Part shown: positions 27,434-27,500 of the stretch, piece by piece | How positions within the stretch are numbered: position 1 is the first letter of the stretch | How the letters are laid out: each line of letters opens with the position of its first letter | Source of the DNA: Halisarca cf. caerulea | Taxonomy: Eukaryota; Porifera; Demospongiae; Chondrillida; Halisarcidae | Direction of reading: 5' to 3' | Assembly (NCBI GenBank): GCA_963170055.1 | Contig: CAUJGJ010000431.1 | Coordinates: 1,242,201 to 1,269,700, forward strand | Length of the DNA stretch: 27,500 nucleotides | Notes under the pieces: model-generated | The model's input: only the letters and a program-made list of their open reading frames with translations | Database searches by the model: none | Told to the model about the DNA's origin: nothing | Program-made: the position numbers and the translations under genes

Positions 27434-27500
27434 GGTATAGAGAACCTCATGTACTGTAGGTATAGAGAACCTCATGTACTGTAGGTATAGAGAACTTCAT
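27434..27500. repeat. 25-bp tandem repeat, at least 2.7 copies, cut by window end
   Basis: Units beginning ggtatagagaacctcatgta start at 27434, 27459 and 27484. One change is seen (acttcat for acctcat). The array continues past the window edge. Confidence 0.85.

Noticed and set aside
27124..27450. THTH and VCVC ORFs over the GT repeat
   Set aside because: They are simple-sequence artefacts of the dinucleotide run.

Overview
The window looks like nuclear DNA of an early-branching animal, most likely a demosponge (inference). The reasons are a CARD-NACHT-LRR receptor with spliceosomal introns, a family known to be expanded in sponges such as Amphimedon, and a dense load of short inverted-repeat DNA transposons and minisatellites. 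No bacterial operons, tRNA or rRNA genes are visible. The species cannot be fixed from sequence alone.

The main content is one complete NLR-type innate immune receptor gene on the + strand. I reconstruct ten coding exons from about 280 to 25891: a short N-terminal exon, a CARD-like exon, a 20-codon linker exon, a large NACHT exon, and six C-terminal exons coding for leucine-rich repeats. All nine introns have GT/AG ends, all intron phases agree (1,0,0,1,0,1,0,1,0), and the joined frame is open for 3222 nt (1073 residues plus stop). No transcript evidence was available; the model rests on splice sites, phases and homology.

Layout: 1-279 upstream region; 280-343 exon 1; intron 1 (344-3001) with two minisatellites, a TA-flanked MITE and a G-rich tract; 3002-3303 CARD exon; intron 2 with a hairpin element, a 56-bp satellite and a pogo-like MITE; 5247-5306 linker exon; intron 3 with a 53-bp satellite, a 12-bp satellite and transposon remnants; 8124-9876 NACHT exon; intron 4 (6.3 kb), almost entirely stacked DNA transposons; 16149-16800 three LRR exons; intron 7; 21245-21653 a duplicated pair of LRR exons; intron 9 with a duplicated intron segment, a nested MITE, a hairpin and a RecQ-helicase-bearing TIR element; 25652-25891 terminal exon.

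Beyond the NLR gene, 26879-27161 holds a probable terminal exon of a convergent gene on the - strand, next to a long (GT)n tract. The LRR end of the receptor has grown by tandem duplication of a unit of about 4-5 kb (two exons plus the long intron). The copies differ mainly by amino-acid replacements, as expected for a pathogen-sensing surface that diversifies.
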